A DNA stretch of 64,000 bases from Microbacterium maritypicum MF109 (GCF_000455825.1 NZ_ATAO01000206.1:124001-188000), one strand, 5' to 3'; counted from the stretch's first letter, positions 16,199 through 26,790 are shown. The notes: a model not told the origin generated them from the sequence alone. Program-made: numbers and translations.

Positions 16199-18145
16199 GT
16201 GCGTTTCGTATGGGCCGTGGTGGCCTTCGTGCTGGCTGCCGTGCTGATCGGCGCGGGGATTGCTCAGCGCACCATCTTCATGGGGCCGGACACTCAGCAG
16301 ACCCAGGTCGAGATCGATGAACCGGCACCCTTCGTCCTCATCGACGGCGACGTGCTTCGGGCGAATCCAGGCGCGCAGACGCTGATCGTCCGGGGAGAGG
16401 GCGAGATCTTCGGCAGCTATGGTCGCACCGCCGACATGGAGGCCTGGCTCGCCGACTCCGACTACAACCAGGTCACGCAGAAGAAGAACGGCGATCTGGC
16501 GGTCGAGCACGTCACGGCGCCCTCCGCTGACGGCGAGACCGATGCTCCGAGCGACGGCGCTGAGGGCGACTCCGCCGACGCGGAGTCCGCGGGGCGTGAT
16601 CCGCGGGGATCCGATCTCTGGCTCGACTCGTTCGTCAAGGACAACCGTCTCACGGCCGAGAACATGCAGTTGCCCGAGGGCACGAGCATGCTCGTCGCCT
16701 ACGACGGCACAGCCGATGCGCCGGATGACATCGTGGTCTCCTGGCCGCTGGACAACTCGACGCCGTGGGCGGGACCTCTCATGGTCGCCGGGGGAATCGT
16801 GCTGCTGCTCGGCCTCATCCTCTACGTGCTCGCGATCCGCCATCAGCGCCGCGGCCGCGGCCCCCGGCGCAAGGGCCCGGGTCCGCTCCCGGCGACCGAA
16901 CCGATCGACGTCGCGGTTCTTCCGTCGTCTGAGCGCGCGGCGATCGAGGAGTCCGGCGCTCCGCGCAGCGAACCCTCCGCAGGAACGGCGGCGCCGGCCG
17001 ACGGAGACGTCGAGGAGGCGGAGATCGTGGACGAGAGCAAGGACCCCGACGCGAAGACCTCCATGCGCTCAGCGACGCGGCCTCGCCGGCGTCGCATGCT
17101 CGCGCTTCCGGCTCTCGGGCTCACGGCGCTTCTTGCCGCCGGGTGCTCGTCGGACTCGTGGCCGCAGCTGGGCGACGCCTCGCCGACCCCGTCTCCGAGT
17201 CCGACGGTGATCGCGCCGGAGAACCAGAAGCCCCCTGCGGTGACCGAAGCGCAGGCCAAGCGCATATTGAAGACGCTCGCCGGCACGGTGAGCGAAGCCG
17301 ACGCAGCACTCGACCTCGACCTGCTCGCTACCCGCTTCGAGGGGCCCGCTCTCGCAGCGCGGACCACTGAGTATGCTCTGCGCTCGAAGCTCCCGGACAC
17401 CGTTCCGCCCGCGGCGATCCCGACCGATCAGGTCGAGGTCGTGCTGCCGGAAGCGACAGATCAGTGGCCGCGCACAGTACTGATGCTGTCGAAGACAGGG
17501 GATGACACGGTGCCGCCGGTGGTCCTCACGATGACGCAGGCCGACCCCTGGTCGAACTACAAGGTCTCGAACATCGCCGAGATGTCTGCTGACGCGGTCT
17601 TTCCCGAGGTCGCTGCATCCTGGCTCGGGACCTCGCTCGTTCCGTCCGATTCCGCGTTCCTGACGATCCCACCGGCGAACCTCGCCTCGACCTTCGCCGA
17701 TGTGGTGGACCAGGGGGAGCAGAGCGAGTTCTACGACATGTTCGACGATCTGGCGCTGACCTACGCCAAGTCGATCACCGACAGCCGTCAGGCCGTGATC
17801 CAGGCTCTCGCCGACAAGGGCGCCGCCGACACGTCGAAGGCCGCCTTCGACATGGCTCCGACGACGGATGCCCCCATCTCGATGACGACTCTGGACAGCG
17901 GCGCGATCGTCGCCGTCACCCTCACCGACACCGAGACGGTGACGCCGACGGGAGACGACGTCTCCATCCGTTTCGGCGACAATGCACAAGCAAAGGCCCT
18001 CACCGACGCGACCGAGTCCGCGAAGGGCGTCGAGACGACCTACGAGTTCCAGCTGTTCTTCTCGGTCCCGGCAAAGGGCTCGACGGAGCAGATCCGGCTC
18101 CTGGCAGCCCACCAGGACCTCCTGTCCGTGAAGGTGATCAAATGA
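16199..18145 (+). CDS. Membrane protein fused in frame to a lipoprotein-like domain
   Basis: A single 648-aa frame with unusual layout. One membrane segment spans about residues 4-24, an acidic extracytoplasmic region follows, and a second segment (MVAGGIVLLLGLILYVLAI) lies near 195-213. A charged cytoplasmic linker then ends in RPRRRRM and a third hydrophobic stretch ending LLAAGC (Cys at about 316), a textbook lipobox, before a 330-residue domain. I chose the GTG at 16199, which has GAGGAG 7 nt upstream; GTG at 16184 is an alternative. TAGTCT at 16137-16142 may be its -10. Its stop overlaps the thioredoxin-TPR gene by 4 nt. The function is unknown; some databases call such proteins glycosyltransferases, which I see no support for. 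Confidence 0.75.
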   Translation: MRFVWAVVAFVLAAVLIGAGIAQRTIFMGPDTQQTQVEIDEPAPFVLIDGDVLRANPGAQTLIVRGEGEIFGSYGRTADMEAWLADSDYNQVTQKKNGDLAVEHVTAPSADGETDAPSDGAEGDSADAESAGRDPRGSDLWLDSFVKDNRLTAENMQLPEGTSMLVAYDGTADAPDDIVVSWPLDNSTPWAGPLMVAGGIVLLLGLILYVLAIRHQRRGRGPRRKGPGPLPATEPIDVAVLPSSERAAIEESGAPRSEPSAGTAAPADGDVEEAEIVDESKDPDAKTSMRSATRPRRRRMLALPALGLTALLAAGCSSDSWPQLGDASPTPSPSPTVIAPENQKPPAVTEAQAKRILKTLAGTVSEADAALDLDLLATRFEGPALAARTTEYALRSKLPDTVPPAAIPTDQVEVVLPEATDQWPRTVLMLSKTGDDTVPPVVLTMTQADPWSNYKVSNIAEMSADAVFPEVAASWLGTSLVPSDSAFLTIPPANLASTFADVVDQGEQSEFYDMFDDLALTYAKSITDSRQAVIQALADKGAADTSKAAFDMAPTTDAPISMTTLDSGAIVAVTLTDTETVTPTGDDVSIRFGDNAQAKALTDATESAKGVETTYEFQLFFSVPAKGSTEQIRLLAAHQDLLSVKVIK

Positions 18146-19065
18146 GTGAGATCTCTCCTGCCGCCCTGCGCGGTGCCGTCGACCTGTCGAGTCTCCGCAA
18201 CCGGCCCGCATCTCCCGCAGAGGGCGCCCCCGCCCCGGGACTGCCCGATGTCGTCGTGGATGCGACCGACGAGACGTTCGGGCAGATCCTCGAGCTCTCG
18301 CGCACCGTTCCCGTCGTCGTCGACCTCTGGGCGGAGTGGTGCGGGCCCTGCAAGCAACTGAGCCCGATCATCGAGAAGGTGACGCGCGAGCTCGGCGGAC
18401 GCGTGCTGCTCGCCAAGGTCGATGTGGATGCGAATCCGCAGCTCGCGCAGAGCTTCCGTGCCCAGTCCATCCCGATGGTGGTGGCCCTGATCGCCGGTCA
18501 GCCGGTGCCGATGTTCACCGGGGCCGTGCCGGAGCAGCAGGTTCGCGACGTCTTCGCGCAGCTGCTGCAGGTGGCGGCGCAGAACGGTGTCACCGGATCG
18601 CTCTCGGTCGGCGAGGAGGGCGCGGACCCGGAACCTCCCGTGGAGCCGGAGCTCCCCCCGCTGCACGCTGAGGCGTTCGCGGCGATCGAGGTCGGCGACT
18701 ACGCGGCAGCGATCACGGCGTACGAGAAGGCGCTCGCGGAGAACCCGCGGGACGCGGACGCGCTCGCGGGTCTCGGCCAGGTGCGGCTGCTCGACCGCGT
18801 TCAGGGCCTCGATCTGCAGGCGGCACGGGCCGCAGCGGCCGACGGCCCGCTCGACGTCCAGGCGCAGTTCGATGTGGCCGACCTCGACCTCGCCGGCGGG
18901 CATGTCGATGACGCCTTCGGTCGCCTGCTCGATCTGTTCGCGCAGCTCCCGTCCGACCAGCGCACGCCCGTTCGAGAGCGTCTGGTCGAGCTCTTCGGGC
19001 TCATCGGTGCGGAGGATCCGCGGGTCGTGTCGGCGCGCAATCGGCTTTCGTCGCTGCTGTTCTAG
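18142..19065 (+). CDS. Thioredoxin-TPR chaperone (CnoX/YbbN-like)
   Basis: A 307-aa cytosolic protein with an N-terminal thioredoxin domain (residues 35-145, active site WCGPC at 66-70) and a C-terminal tetratricopeptide-like region (about 165-305, with AFAAIEVGDYAAAITAYEKAL). This is the CnoX/YbbN architecture, a chaperone-redoxin protecting proteins from oxidative aggregation; here the CxxC is intact, whereas E. coli YbbN lacks it. The start codon overlaps the preceding stop. A thioredoxin next to glgB/glgE also occurs in mycobacteria (Rv1324). It is convergent with glgB. Confidence 0.88.
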   Translation: MSEISPAALRGAVDLSSLRNRPASPAEGAPAPGLPDVVVDATDETFGQILELSRTVPVVVDLWAEWCGPCKQLSPIIEKVTRELGGRVLLAKVDVDANPQLAQSFRAQSIPMVVALIAGQPVPMFTGAVPEQQVRDVFAQLLQVAAQNGVTGSLSVGEEGADPEPPVEPELPPLHAEAFAAIEVGDYAAAITAYEKALAENPRDADALAGLGQVRLLDRVQGLDLQAARAAAADGPLDVQAQFDVADLDLAGGHVDDAFGRLLDLFAQLPSDQRTPVRERLVELFGLIGAEDPRVVSARNRLSSLLF

Positions 19066-19093
19066 GGAGGCACGCGCCGAGTCCCCGGCGCGC

Positions 19094-21298
19094 TCAGCCG
19101 TGGTTGACCGTCGGCACGTGAGGGTCGGACTGGTAGCGCAGCCACAGCGTCGAGAGCGCGGGCAACGTCAGGGTCGCGAGCGGTGCTCCTCCTTCAGAGG
19201 GCTTCGCATAGACCAACCCGAGGTTGCCCGATCCTCGACCCCCGTAGTCCGCCGCGTCCGTGTTGAGCACCTCCTGCCACACTCCTTCTCGAGGAAGGGT
19301 GAGCTGATACCCGGTGCGTTCCACCCCGGCGAAGTTGCTCACGACGACCAGGCGTCCGCCGTGCGCGTCACGCCGCTCGAACGCGATCACCGTAGATTCC
19401 CAGCTCGGCGCACCGAGGCGGCTGAACGACGAACCGTCGTTGTCGCGTTCCCAGAGAGGGGCCTGCGCCCGGTAGGTACGGTTCATCTCGCCGATGAAGT
19501 CCTGCAGCTGGGCATGCGAGGGCTGCTCGAGGAGCCACCAATCCAGCTCGCGCCCTTCCGACCACTCCGCCAGCTGGCCGAACTCCTGCCCCATGAACAG
19601 CAGCTTCTTGCCGGGGTGCCCCCACATGTAGGCGAGGTACGCACGCACGTTCGCCAGCTTGTGCCAATGGTCTCCCGGCATCTTTGCGACCAGGCTGCCC
19701 TTGCCGTGGACGACTTCGTCGTGGCTGATGGGAAGCAGATAGTTCTCACCGAAGGCGTAGACGAAGGAGAAGGTCATCTCGCCCTCGTGATGCCCGCGGT
19801 ACATCGGGTCGCGTGAGATGTACTGCAGGGAGTCGTTCATCCAGCCCATGTTCCACTTGAACCCGAAACCCAGGCCTGCGTGGTCGGTGGGAGCGGTGAC
19901 GCCGGGGAAGCTGGTGGACTCCTCCGCGATCATCAGGATCCCCGGGTGCAGCCGGTAGGCGGTGGCATTCACCTCCTGCAGGAAACGGATCGCCTCGAGG
20001 TTCTCGCGCCCGCCATGGATGTTCGGCTCCCATTCGCCCGGTTGACGGGAGTAGTCGAGGTAGAGCATCGAGGCGACGGCGTCGACACGAAGCCCATCGA
20101 CATGGAACTCTCGGAGCCAGTACAGGGCGTTGGCGACCAGGAATCCGCGGACCTCCGGGCGGCCGTAATCGAAGATGAGTGTGCCCCAGTCCTGATGCTC
20201 TCCGCGTCGTGGGTCCGGGTGCTCGTAGAGAGGCTGACCGTCGAAGCGCGCGAGTGCGAAGGCATCCTTGGGGAAGTGGCCCGGAACCCAGTCCATGATC
20301 ACGCCGATGCCGGCCTGGTGGAGACGGTCGATGAGATAGCGCAAGTCGTCGGGCGTGCCGAACCTGCTCGTGGGGGCGTAGTATCCGCTGACCTGATAGC
20401 CCCACGATCCACCGAACGGATGCTCCGCCAGCGGCATGAACTCGACGTGGGAGAAGCCCGATTCCGTCACATGCCGGATCAGCGGGTCGGCGATCTCGCG
20501 GTATCCGAGGCCCGCCCGCCATGAGCCGACGTGGACCTCGTAGATCGACAACGGCTGCGCCACGGCGTGGGTGGCCGCCCGGCGCGTCATCCACGCGCCA
20601 TCCGACCAGCTGTGCGTCGATGCCGTCACGATCGATGCGGTGTCGGGCGGAACCTCGGCAGCGAGCGCCATCGGGTCGGCCTTGAGGATCCACGCCCCCT
20701 CGCGGGTGCGGATCTGGTACTTGTATCTGGTGCCGATCGGCAGCCCTGGAACGAAGAGCTCCCAGACGCCGCTGACGCCCATCGAGCGCATGGCGTGGGC
20801 CTCGCCGTTCCAGTCGTTGTGGTCGCCGACCACCCGCACGGCAGTGGCGTTGGGCGCCCAGACCGCGAACGAGACGCCGATCTCTCCGTCGAACGTGCGC
20901 ACATGAGCGCCCAACGCCTCCCAGAGGCGTTCGTGACGCCCCTCGGCGATCAGGTGCAGGTCGAGGTCGCCGAGCGTCGGCGGATGCCGATACGGGTCGC
21001 CCGACACTGTCTCATCGTGATCTGCGTACCTCGTGGCGATGCGGTAAGGGACCGGGGGACCGCTGTGCTCGCCCTCCCAGATGCCGTGGGCGACGTGGGC
21101 GAGCTCCTGCCTGCTGCCGTCGTCGAAGACGGCTGCGACTGCTTCTGCGAGCGGGCGTCTGGCACGGATCACGGTGACGGTGCGATCGGCCGCATCCTTG
21201 TGGGCATGCGCTCCGAGAACGGAGTGAGGATCGTGGTACGTGGCTGATGAGACCGCCTCCCATTCGGTGGATGCGGCGACGTCTTCCGTGTAGCTCAT
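19094..21298 (-). CDS. glgB: 1,4-alpha-glucan branching enzyme
   Basis: GH13 enzyme that introduces alpha-1,6 branches into glycogen. The 734-aa protein has N-terminal carbohydrate-binding domains (about 1-225) and a GH13 barrel with [39 protein letters not shown], the nucleophile Asp in [11 protein letters not shown] near residue 400, the acid/base Glu in MIAEEST near 457, and [10 protein letters not shown] near 528. The ATG overlaps the glgE stop by 4 nt. The frame stays open far upstream inside glgE, which is coincidental. Confidence 0.95.
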   Translation of the reverse strand: MSYTEDVAASTEWEAVSSATYHDPHSVLGAHAHKDAADRTVTVIRARRPLAEAVAAVFDDGSRQELAHVAHGIWEGEHSGPPVPYRIATRYADHDETVSGDPYRHPPTLGDLDLHLIAEGRHERLWEALGAHVRTFDGEIGVSFAVWAPNATAVRVVGDHNDWNGEAHAMRSMGVSGVWELFVPGLPIGTRYKYQIRTREGAWILKADPMALAAEVPPDTASIVTASTHSWSDGAWMTRRAATHAVAQPLSIYEVHVGSWRAGLGYREIADPLIRHVTESGFSHVEFMPLAEHPFGGSWGYQVSGYYAPTSRFGTPDDLRYLIDRLHQAGIGVIMDWVPGHFPKDAFALARFDGQPLYEHPDPRRGEHQDWGTLIFDYGRPEVRGFLVANALYWLREFHVDGLRVDAVASMLYLDYSRQPGEWEPNIHGGRENLEAIRFLQEVNATAYRLHPGILMIAEESTSFPGVTAPTDHAGLGFGFKWNMGWMNDSLQYISRDPMYRGHHEGEMTFSFVYAFGENYLLPISHDEVVHGKGSLVAKMPGDHWHKLANVRAYLAYMWGHPGKKLLFMGQEFGQLAEWSEGRELDWWLLEQPSHAQLQDFIGEMNRTYRAQAPLWERDNDGSSFSRLGAPSWESTVIAFERRDAHGGRLVVVSNFAGVERTGYQLTLPREGVWQEVLNTDAADYGGRGSGNLGLVYAKPSEGGAPLATLTLPALSTLWLRYQSDPHVPTVNHG

Positions 21299-23436
21299 GA
21301 TCGCTCCCTCACCTTCAGGATGTGCACCGGCTCGGCGAAGGCGTCGAGCCGCACGTAGTTGTGATCGGTCCAGGTCCAGACGGCTCCCGTGAGGAGGTCC
21401 TCCACCTCGAAGGCCTCGCCCGGGAGGATGCCCCACTGGGTCGTGTCGAGGTGCACGGTGGTCTCCCGCACCGAGTGCGGGTCGACGTTGGCGACGACGA
21501 TGACGGTGTCTCCGCGACCGGTGCCGGTGAACGGCGCCGCCAGATGCTTGCTGTAGACGAGCACCGCGTCGTCGTCGCTCCAGTGCGCGCGGAAGTTGCG
21601 GAGCTGCTGCAACGCGGGATGAGCGCCCCGGATCTCGTTGAGTCGGCGCAGCAGGGGGGCGAGCGATTCGCCGCGAGCCTCGGCGCCGACCCAGTCTCGG
21701 AACTTGTACTCGTACTTCTCGTTGTCGATGTTCTCTTCGGACCCGGGACGGGCGACGTTCTCGAAGAGTTCGTAGCCCGCGTAAACGCCCCATACGGGAC
21801 CTGCCGTCGCGGCGATGCAGGCGCGGATCCTGTAGGCCGCCCTGCCACCGAACTGCAGGTACTCGGTGAGGATGTCGTGGGTGTTCACGAAGAGGTTGGG
21901 CCTCATGTAGTCGGAGGTCTCGTGGGATACCGAGCCGAGGAACTCCTCGAGCTCGGCCTTCGTGTTGCGCCAGGTGAAGTAGCTGTAGCTCTGCTGGAAA
22001 CCGACCGCGGCGAGCGCGCGCATGACGGCCGGTCGGGTGAACGCCTCTGCGAGGAAGATCACGTCGGGGTCGACGGCGTTCACCTCTGCGATGAGCCATT
22101 CCCAGAACTGGAGCGGTTTCGTGTGCGGGTTGTCGACGCGGAAGATCTTCACGCCCTGCGCCACCCAGTGCTGCACGACCCGCAGCATCTCCGCGTAGAT
22201 GCCGTCCGGATCGTTGTCGAAGTTCAGAGGGTAGATGTCCTGGTACTTCTTCGGCGGGTTCTCGGCGTAGGCGATCGTGCCGTCCGGGAGGGTCGTGAAC
22301 CACTCCGGATGCTCGCGCACCCATGGATGGTCGGGCGAGGCCTGGAGTGCGAGGTCGAGCGCGACCTCGAGCCCTTCCCTCCGTGCCGCGCGCACGAACG
22401 CCCGGAAATCCTGCGAGGTGCCCAGTTCGGGATGGATCGCATCGTGCCCGCCTTCCGTGGCGCCGATCGCGTACGGCGAACCCGGGTCTCCGGCCTCGGC
22501 GGTGAGGGTGTTGTTGCGTCCCTTGCGATTGGTGGAACCGATCGGATGGATCGGCACCAGATACACCACGTCGAAACCCATCGCCGCGACGTCGGGCAGA
22601 CGACGCGTCGCGGTGCGGAACGTGCCGCTCTTGACAGTTCCGTCCTTCAGACGCCGCGCGCCTTCGGAGCGGGGGAAGAACTCGTACCAGGCGCCGACAC
22701 CTGCCGCGCGCCGGTCGGCATGCAGCGTGTGTGTCGGCGTCGCGGAGCGCAGAGTCGTCACGGGACGGTCGCGGAAGATCTGAACCAATCCCGCATCCGT
22801 CGCCAGCGCCATAGTTGTCGCGGCATCGCCGTCCTGCAGGGATACCGCGTCTGCGCCGAGCCGTTTCCGCTGCGGTGCCGGGCGGTCCTTCTCCGCGGCG
22901 GCCCGCGCCAGCAGATCTGCCCCCAGCGCTGCCATCACCGGGACGTCGACCCCGGCGGCGACCTTCAGCTCCGCGGCGTGCGCCCAGGTCGCGAAGTCAT
23001 CGGAGAAGGCCTCGAACCGGAAGAGCCATTCGCCCTGTTCGTCGAGCGCGATCGGCGTCGACCAGGTGTCGGTGCCGTCGTCGCGGGGAGAGAGGCGATG
23101 CAGGGTCTCTTCTCCGGAAGGGGACGTGAGCCGGACGTGCACGCCGATGACGTCGTGGCCCTCGCGGAACGCGACCACGCTGAAGGGCACCACTTCGCCG
23201 ACGAAGGCCTTCGGCCTGAAGCCACCGGGTACCGATGGCGACGGGTCGAGCAGCGGGATGCGGGTCGTCCGCAGTGCACCGGGAGAATCCGCAACGCCCA
23301 GGGCGCGCGTCGGGATCTGAGCGGGGCTCCGAAGAGCCGAGGACCGAGTACCAGCACGTGCAGCCACCTCCCGAATGTACCGCGCGGACGTGGCCACGGG
23401 TAGCGCGCCGGAGGGTGCGTCGTCGGCCGGCTTCAT
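21295..23436 (-). CDS. glgE: Alpha-1,4-glucan:maltose-1-phosphate maltosyltransferase
   Basis: GlgE extends alpha-1,4-glucans with maltose-1-phosphate, the actinobacterial route to glycogen. In 713 aa the N-terminal domain has [20 protein letters not shown] and the GH13-3 barrel carries the family markers: [38 protein letters not shown] (nucleophile Asp near 432) and [13 protein letters not shown] (Glu near 462). It starts inside the glgX stop (ATGA) and ends inside the glgB start, so the three are a tightly coupled operon. Maltose-1-phosphate suppliers (treS/pep2 or glgM) are not in the window. Confidence 0.95.
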   Translation of the reverse strand: MKPADDAPSGALPVATSARYIREVAARAGTRSSALRSPAQIPTRALGVADSPGALRTTRIPLLDPSPSVPGGFRPKAFVGEVVPFSVVAFREGHDVIGVHVRLTSPSGEETLHRLSPRDDGTDTWSTPIALDEQGEWLFRFEAFSDDFATWAHAAELKVAAGVDVPVMAALGADLLARAAAEKDRPAPQRKRLGADAVSLQDGDAATTMALATDAGLVQIFRDRPVTTLRSATPTHTLHADRRAAGVGAWYEFFPRSEGARRLKDGTVKSGTFRTATRRLPDVAAMGFDVVYLVPIHPIGSTNRKGRNNTLTAEAGDPGSPYAIGATEGGHDAIHPELGTSQDFRAFVRAARREGLEVALDLALQASPDHPWVREHPEWFTTLPDGTIAYAENPPKKYQDIYPLNFDNDPDGIYAEMLRVVQHWVAQGVKIFRVDNPHTKPLQFWEWLIAEVNAVDPDVIFLAEAFTRPAVMRALAAVGFQQSYSYFTWRNTKAELEEFLGSVSHETSDYMRPNLFVNTHDILTEYLQFGGRAAYRIRACIAATAGPVWGVYAGYELFENVARPGSEENIDNEKYEYKFRDWVGAEARGESLAPLLRRLNEIRGAHPALQQLRNFRAHWSDDDAVLVYSKHLAAPFTGTGRGDTVIVVANVDPHSVRETTVHLDTTQWGILPGEAFEVEDLLTGAVWTWTDHNYVRLDAFAEPVHILKVRERS

Positions 23437-25505
23437 TCGATGCGGAACAGCCTCATCGACGTGCCCGAGACCGGCAGCACATCGCCAGGCGCGAAGACCT
23501 CTTCGTCATCGGAAGGGCGCTCCTGAGCACTCGACCACAGCGAGACGAAGCGGGTCGCGTCTTCGATCTCGACGGGCAGGCGTACATCGATGGGCGACTC
23601 GGTACCGTGCACGATCAGCAGGATGCGGTTGTAGGCCTCGGTGTCGGGAGTGGAGGCGGCGACGTACTGCAGCGTCCGGTTCCCTGGGTCGGCCCATTGG
23701 TCCTGCTCCATCGTCTCCCCGTTCTGGTCGTACCAGTCCATCACCGAGGCGTTGGGGATGTGCTCGCCGAGTCGCGCGTAGCGGCTCGGTCGCAAGGCGG
23801 GGTTCTCCTGGCGCAGCCGGATGAGCCGGGAGACGTGGGCGCGCAGATCGTCCTGCCAGGGCTCGAACTCCCAACCGAGCCAGGTCAGGACGGAGTCCTG
23901 GGCATAGGCGTTGTTGTTGCCTCGCTGGGTGCGACCGACCTCGTCGCCGGCGGTGAGCATGGGAATGCCCGCGGACAGCAGGAGCGTTCCGAGCAGGTTG
24001 CGCATGGCTTTGCGCCGCGAGGCGAGGATGGTCGGGTCGTCTGTCGGACCCTCGACTCCGTGGTTGAACGCGCGGTTCATGTCCGCACCGTCGCGATTCT
24101 GTTCGCCGTTGGCCTCATTGTGCTTGACGTCGTAGGAGACGAGGTCGTGCAGGGTGAAGCCGTCGTGCGCCGTGACGAAGTTCACGCTGGCGAGCGGACC
24201 GCGGTCCTCGCTGAAGGTGTTCGACGATCCGGCGAGACGGGTCGCGAATCCACCGATGCCCACCGGGGCAGATGCTCGCCGGGCGTAGTCGATGTCGCTC
24301 AGCCAGAAGTTGCGCACCCGATCGCGATAGCGGTCGTTCCACTCATGCCAGCCGGCCGGGAAGTTGCCCGTCTGCCAGCCGCCGAGACCGACGTCCCATG
24401 GCTCGGCGATGAGCTTGGTGTCGGCGAGGATCGGATCGTCCGCGATGGCGGTGAGAAGCGGATGCTCCGGGGTGTAGGTGTGGGCGGCGTCGCGGGCGAT
24501 GGCCGTGGCGAGGTCGAAGCGGAAGCCGTCGATCTGCATCTCCTGCGCCCAGTAGCGCAGGGAGTCCAGAACGAGTCGAGCACCGGCATCGGTCGCCGTG
24601 TTCAGGGTGTTGCCGCACCCGGTGGTGTCGACGTAGACGCCGGACTCATCCTGCCGGTAGTAGTTCGCGTTGTCGATGCCGCGCAGGCTCGAGCGCGGAC
24701 CGCCGATGCCCTCTTCGGACGTGTGGTTGTACACGACGTCGAGGATGACCTCGAGTCCTGCCTCGTGCAGCAGCCGAACCATGCCCTTGAACTCGGCCAG
24801 CACTGCCTCCGGCCCCTCCTTGCGGGCCTCCTCGGTGGCGTAGGCGGTGTGCGGGGTGAAGAAGTTCAGCGTGTTGTAGCCCCAGTAGTTGGTGAGACCG
24901 CGCTCGAGGAGGCGAGGTTCCGGCACGAAGGCATGAACCGGGAGCAGCTCGATCGAGGTGATCCCCAGGGAGTGGAAGTACGCGATCATCGCGGGGTGGG
25001 CGAGCCCGGCGTAGGTGCCGTGCAGTGCGGGAGGAACATCGGGATGACGCTTGGTGAGGCCCTTGAGATGCCCCTCGTAGATGACCGTGCGGTCCAACGG
25101 CACCCGAGGCTTCTGCGACTCGCCCCAATCGAAGCCGTCGACGATCACCACGGAGCGCCATTCCTCGTACCCGTCTCCCTGCGCGAGGCCGCGGGCGTAG
25201 GGGTCGAGGAGCAGCGTCTCCGGGTTGAACGTGTTCCCGGGGCCGTGCGGACCGCCGACACGGATGGCATACCGCACACCGGGTTGGAGCAGTTCGGTGG
25301 TGACCTCCCAGACGCCCCCGGCGAGTCGCTCGAGCGGCACTTCGTCCGTCGCCCAGTCGAGGTCGGTGGCGTCGAAGACGACCAACTCGATGGAGGAGGC
25401 GTTCTGCGACCAGACGCGCAGGGTACCGACGCCGTCGTGCAGACGAACGCCGAGGTTGTCGAGGGCAGGTCCGCCGGGCACGGTGAGGTCTCGGGACTCG
25501 GGCAT
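23433..25505 (-). CDS. glgX: Glycogen debranching enzyme GlgX
   Basis: GH13 isoamylase-type debranching enzyme, 690 aa. An N-terminal CBM48-like domain (1-150) is followed by the barrel with DVVYNHTSEEG, DGFRFDLATAIARD near 328, LIAEPWDVGLGGWQTGNFP near 366 and NFVTAHDGFTLHDLVSY near 445; ANGEQNRDGADMN is typical of GlgX/TreX. It is first in the coupled glgX-glgE-glgB operon. A TAGTGT lies exactly 6 nt before the ATG, implying a leaderless transcript diverging from the cysteine desulfurase. Confidence 0.94.
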   Translation of the reverse strand: MPESRDLTVPGGPALDNLGVRLHDGVGTLRVWSQNASSIELVVFDATDLDWATDEVPLERLAGGVWEVTTELLQPGVRYAIRVGGPHGPGNTFNPETLLLDPYARGLAQGDGYEEWRSVVIVDGFDWGESQKPRVPLDRTVIYEGHLKGLTKRHPDVPPALHGTYAGLAHPAMIAYFHSLGITSIELLPVHAFVPEPRLLERGLTNYWGYNTLNFFTPHTAYATEEARKEGPEAVLAEFKGMVRLLHEAGLEVILDVVYNHTSEEGIGGPRSSLRGIDNANYYRQDESGVYVDTTGCGNTLNTATDAGARLVLDSLRYWAQEMQIDGFRFDLATAIARDAAHTYTPEHPLLTAIADDPILADTKLIAEPWDVGLGGWQTGNFPAGWHEWNDRYRDRVRNFWLSDIDYARRASAPVGIGGFATRLAGSSNTFSEDRGPLASVNFVTAHDGFTLHDLVSYDVKHNEANGEQNRDGADMNRAFNHGVEGPTDDPTILASRRKAMRNLLGTLLLSAGIPMLTAGDEVGRTQRGNNNAYAQDSVLTWLGWEFEPWQDDLRAHVSRLIRLRQENPALRPSRYARLGEHIPNASVMDWYDQNGETMEQDQWADPGNRTLQYVAASTPDTEAYNRILLIVHGTESPIDVRLPVEIEDATRFVSLWSSAQERPSDDEEVFAPGDVLPVSGTSMRLFRIE

Positions 25506-25511
25506 GAGTAC

Positions 25512-25517
25512 ACACTA
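25512..25517 (-). promoter_or_regulatory. -10 element of glgX (leaderless)
   Basis: TAGTGT on the minus strand ends 6 nt before the glgX ATG, placing the expected transcript start on the start codon. Confidence 0.55.
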
Positions 25518-25593
25518 GGCGCGATGTGTTGCCGTCTCATGTCAGCGCGCACCCGGTACCTGGAGGCAGCACCCTTCCGCCCTCGTTTCGGGA

Positions 25594-25599
25594 GAGAAT
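25594..25599 (+). promoter_or_regulatory. -10-like element of the cysteine desulfurase gene
   Basis: GAGAAT ends 6 nt before the ATG at 25606. It departs from TANNNT at its first base, but its spacing equals that of the clearer sites. Confidence 0.4.
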
Positions 25600-25605
25600 C
25601 GAAGG

Positions 25606-26781
25606 ATGCGGCACTATCTGGACCACGCGGCGACCACGCCACTGCGCCCCGAAGCACGGGAGGTCTGGCTCGCCGCTTCCCAGATGGTCGGCAATGCGTC
25701 GTCGACGCACGGGGCGGGTCAGGATGCGCGTCGGCTGCTCGAGGAGTCGCGCGAACGGGTCGCCGCGGTGCTGGAGGCCGACCCGATCGAGATCGTGTTC
25801 ACCTCCGGGGGTACGGAGTCCATCAACCTCGCTCTTCAGGGGTTGTGGCACGGCCGCGCGGGCGGAACGTCGGCGATCGTGATGCCCGACGCCGAGCATC
25901 ACGCGACGATGGACACGGTCGCCGCGCTCGTGGATGAAGGGGCAGCACTGCGACGAGTGCCCGTCGCGCCCGACGCGCGGATCGATCCCGAGCAGTTCGC
26001 CGCCGAGCTTCCCGGTGCCGCTCTGGCGACGGCCCTCGCGGCGAACAACGAGGTCGGAACCATCAACGACACCCGCTCCCTTGCAGCCGCGGCGGCGGGA
26101 GCGGGAGTTCCCCTGCACATCGACGCCGTCGCGGCTCTCGGGCACGTGCCCCTGTCGTTCCGCACCCTGCGAGGTGATGCCGACGGTGGGGTCGGCCTGG
26201 TCGCCATGAGCTTCGCCGGCCACAAGATCGGCGCGCCGGTCGGCGTGGGAGTCCTCGTCACGGCGCGTACGGCCCGCCTCACTGCGCTGCTGCGTGGCGG
26301 AGCGCAGCAGCGCGGGTTGCGCGCGGGCACGCAAGATGTCGCCGGAGCTGCCGCTTTCGCGACGGCGCTGGAGCTCGCAGAGCGCGAACGATCGGACGAG
26401 ACCGCACGACTCAGCGCGCTGCGTGACCGCCTCGTGTCCGGCATCAGGGCGGCCGTGCCGAGAGCAGAACTGCTGGGGGATCCGACCGTGCGCCTCCCGG
26501 GGAACGCGCACGTGCTGTTCCCCGGCGCGGTGGGGGAGAGCCTGCTTTTCCTCCTCGATGTCGCCGGCGTCGCCGCCTCGACGGGATCCGCCTGCCAGGC
26601 GGGCGTCGCCGAGCCGTCGCACGTCGTGATGGCGATGGGGCGCAGCGAACGGGATGCGCGCAGCGTGCTGCGGTTCTCGCTCGGTCGGACCTCGACCGAT
26701 ACCGACGTCGATGCGGTGCTCGCCACGATCGCTGATGCGTATGCCCGCGCATCCGGCGCCGGCACAGCCGCGCGCTCGTAG
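25606..26781 (+). CDS. Cysteine desulfurase (IscS/NifS family)
   Basis: PLP enzyme that removes sulfur from cysteine as a protein-bound persulfide. In 391 aa, the N-terminus MRHYLDHAATTPLRPEA, TSGGTESINLAL, the PLP lysine Lys207 (SFAGHKIGAP) and the persulfide Cys330 (STGSACQAG) are all present, so it is a group I enzyme. No scaffold gene such as iscU follows; instead mnmA begins 9 nt later, so its main job is probably to feed sulfur to tRNA 2-thiouridine. Confidence 0.93.
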   Translation: MRHYLDHAATTPLRPEAREVWLAASQMVGNASSTHGAGQDARRLLEESRERVAAVLEADPIEIVFTSGGTESINLALQGLWHGRAGGTSAIVMPDAEHHATMDTVAALVDEGAALRRVPVAPDARIDPEQFAAELPGAALATALAANNEVGTINDTRSLAAAAAGAGVPLHIDAVAALGHVPLSFRTLRGDADGGVGLVAMSFAGHKIGAPVGVGVLVTARTARLTALLRGGAQQRGLRAGTQDVAGAAAFATALELAERERSDETARLSALRDRLVSGIRAAVPRAELLGDPTVRLPGNAHVLFPGAVGESLLFLLDVAGVAASTGSACQAGVAEPSHVVMAMGRSERDARSVLRFSLGRTSTDTDVDAVLATIADAYARASGAGTAARS

Positions 26782-26784
26782 ACT
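26779..26784 (+). promoter_or_regulatory. -10 element of mnmA (leaderless)
   Basis: TAGACT ends 6 nt before the mnmA ATG and overlaps the last codons of the desulfurase gene (stop TAG at 26779-26781). It would give mnmA its own leaderless transcript. Confidence 0.55.
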
Positions 26785-26790
26785 GGTCTC

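Noticed and set aside
15316..16320. 334-codon plus-strand frame opposite the AI-2E family gene
   Set aside because: Charged low-complexity translation antisense to a protein with clear membrane segments.
19073..19092. 7-bp GC hairpin between the thioredoxin-TPR gene and glgB
   Set aside because: Short stem with no T tract; too weak to call a terminator in such GC-rich DNA.
21299..22324. In-frame upstream extension of glgB giving 1076 codons
   Set aside because: It overlaps glgE in another frame; the family start at 21298 overlaps the glgE stop by 4 nt and gives the normal length.
21322..23403. 693-codon plus-strand frame opposite glgE
   Set aside because: Antisense shadow of a conserved GH13 enzyme in a coupled operon.
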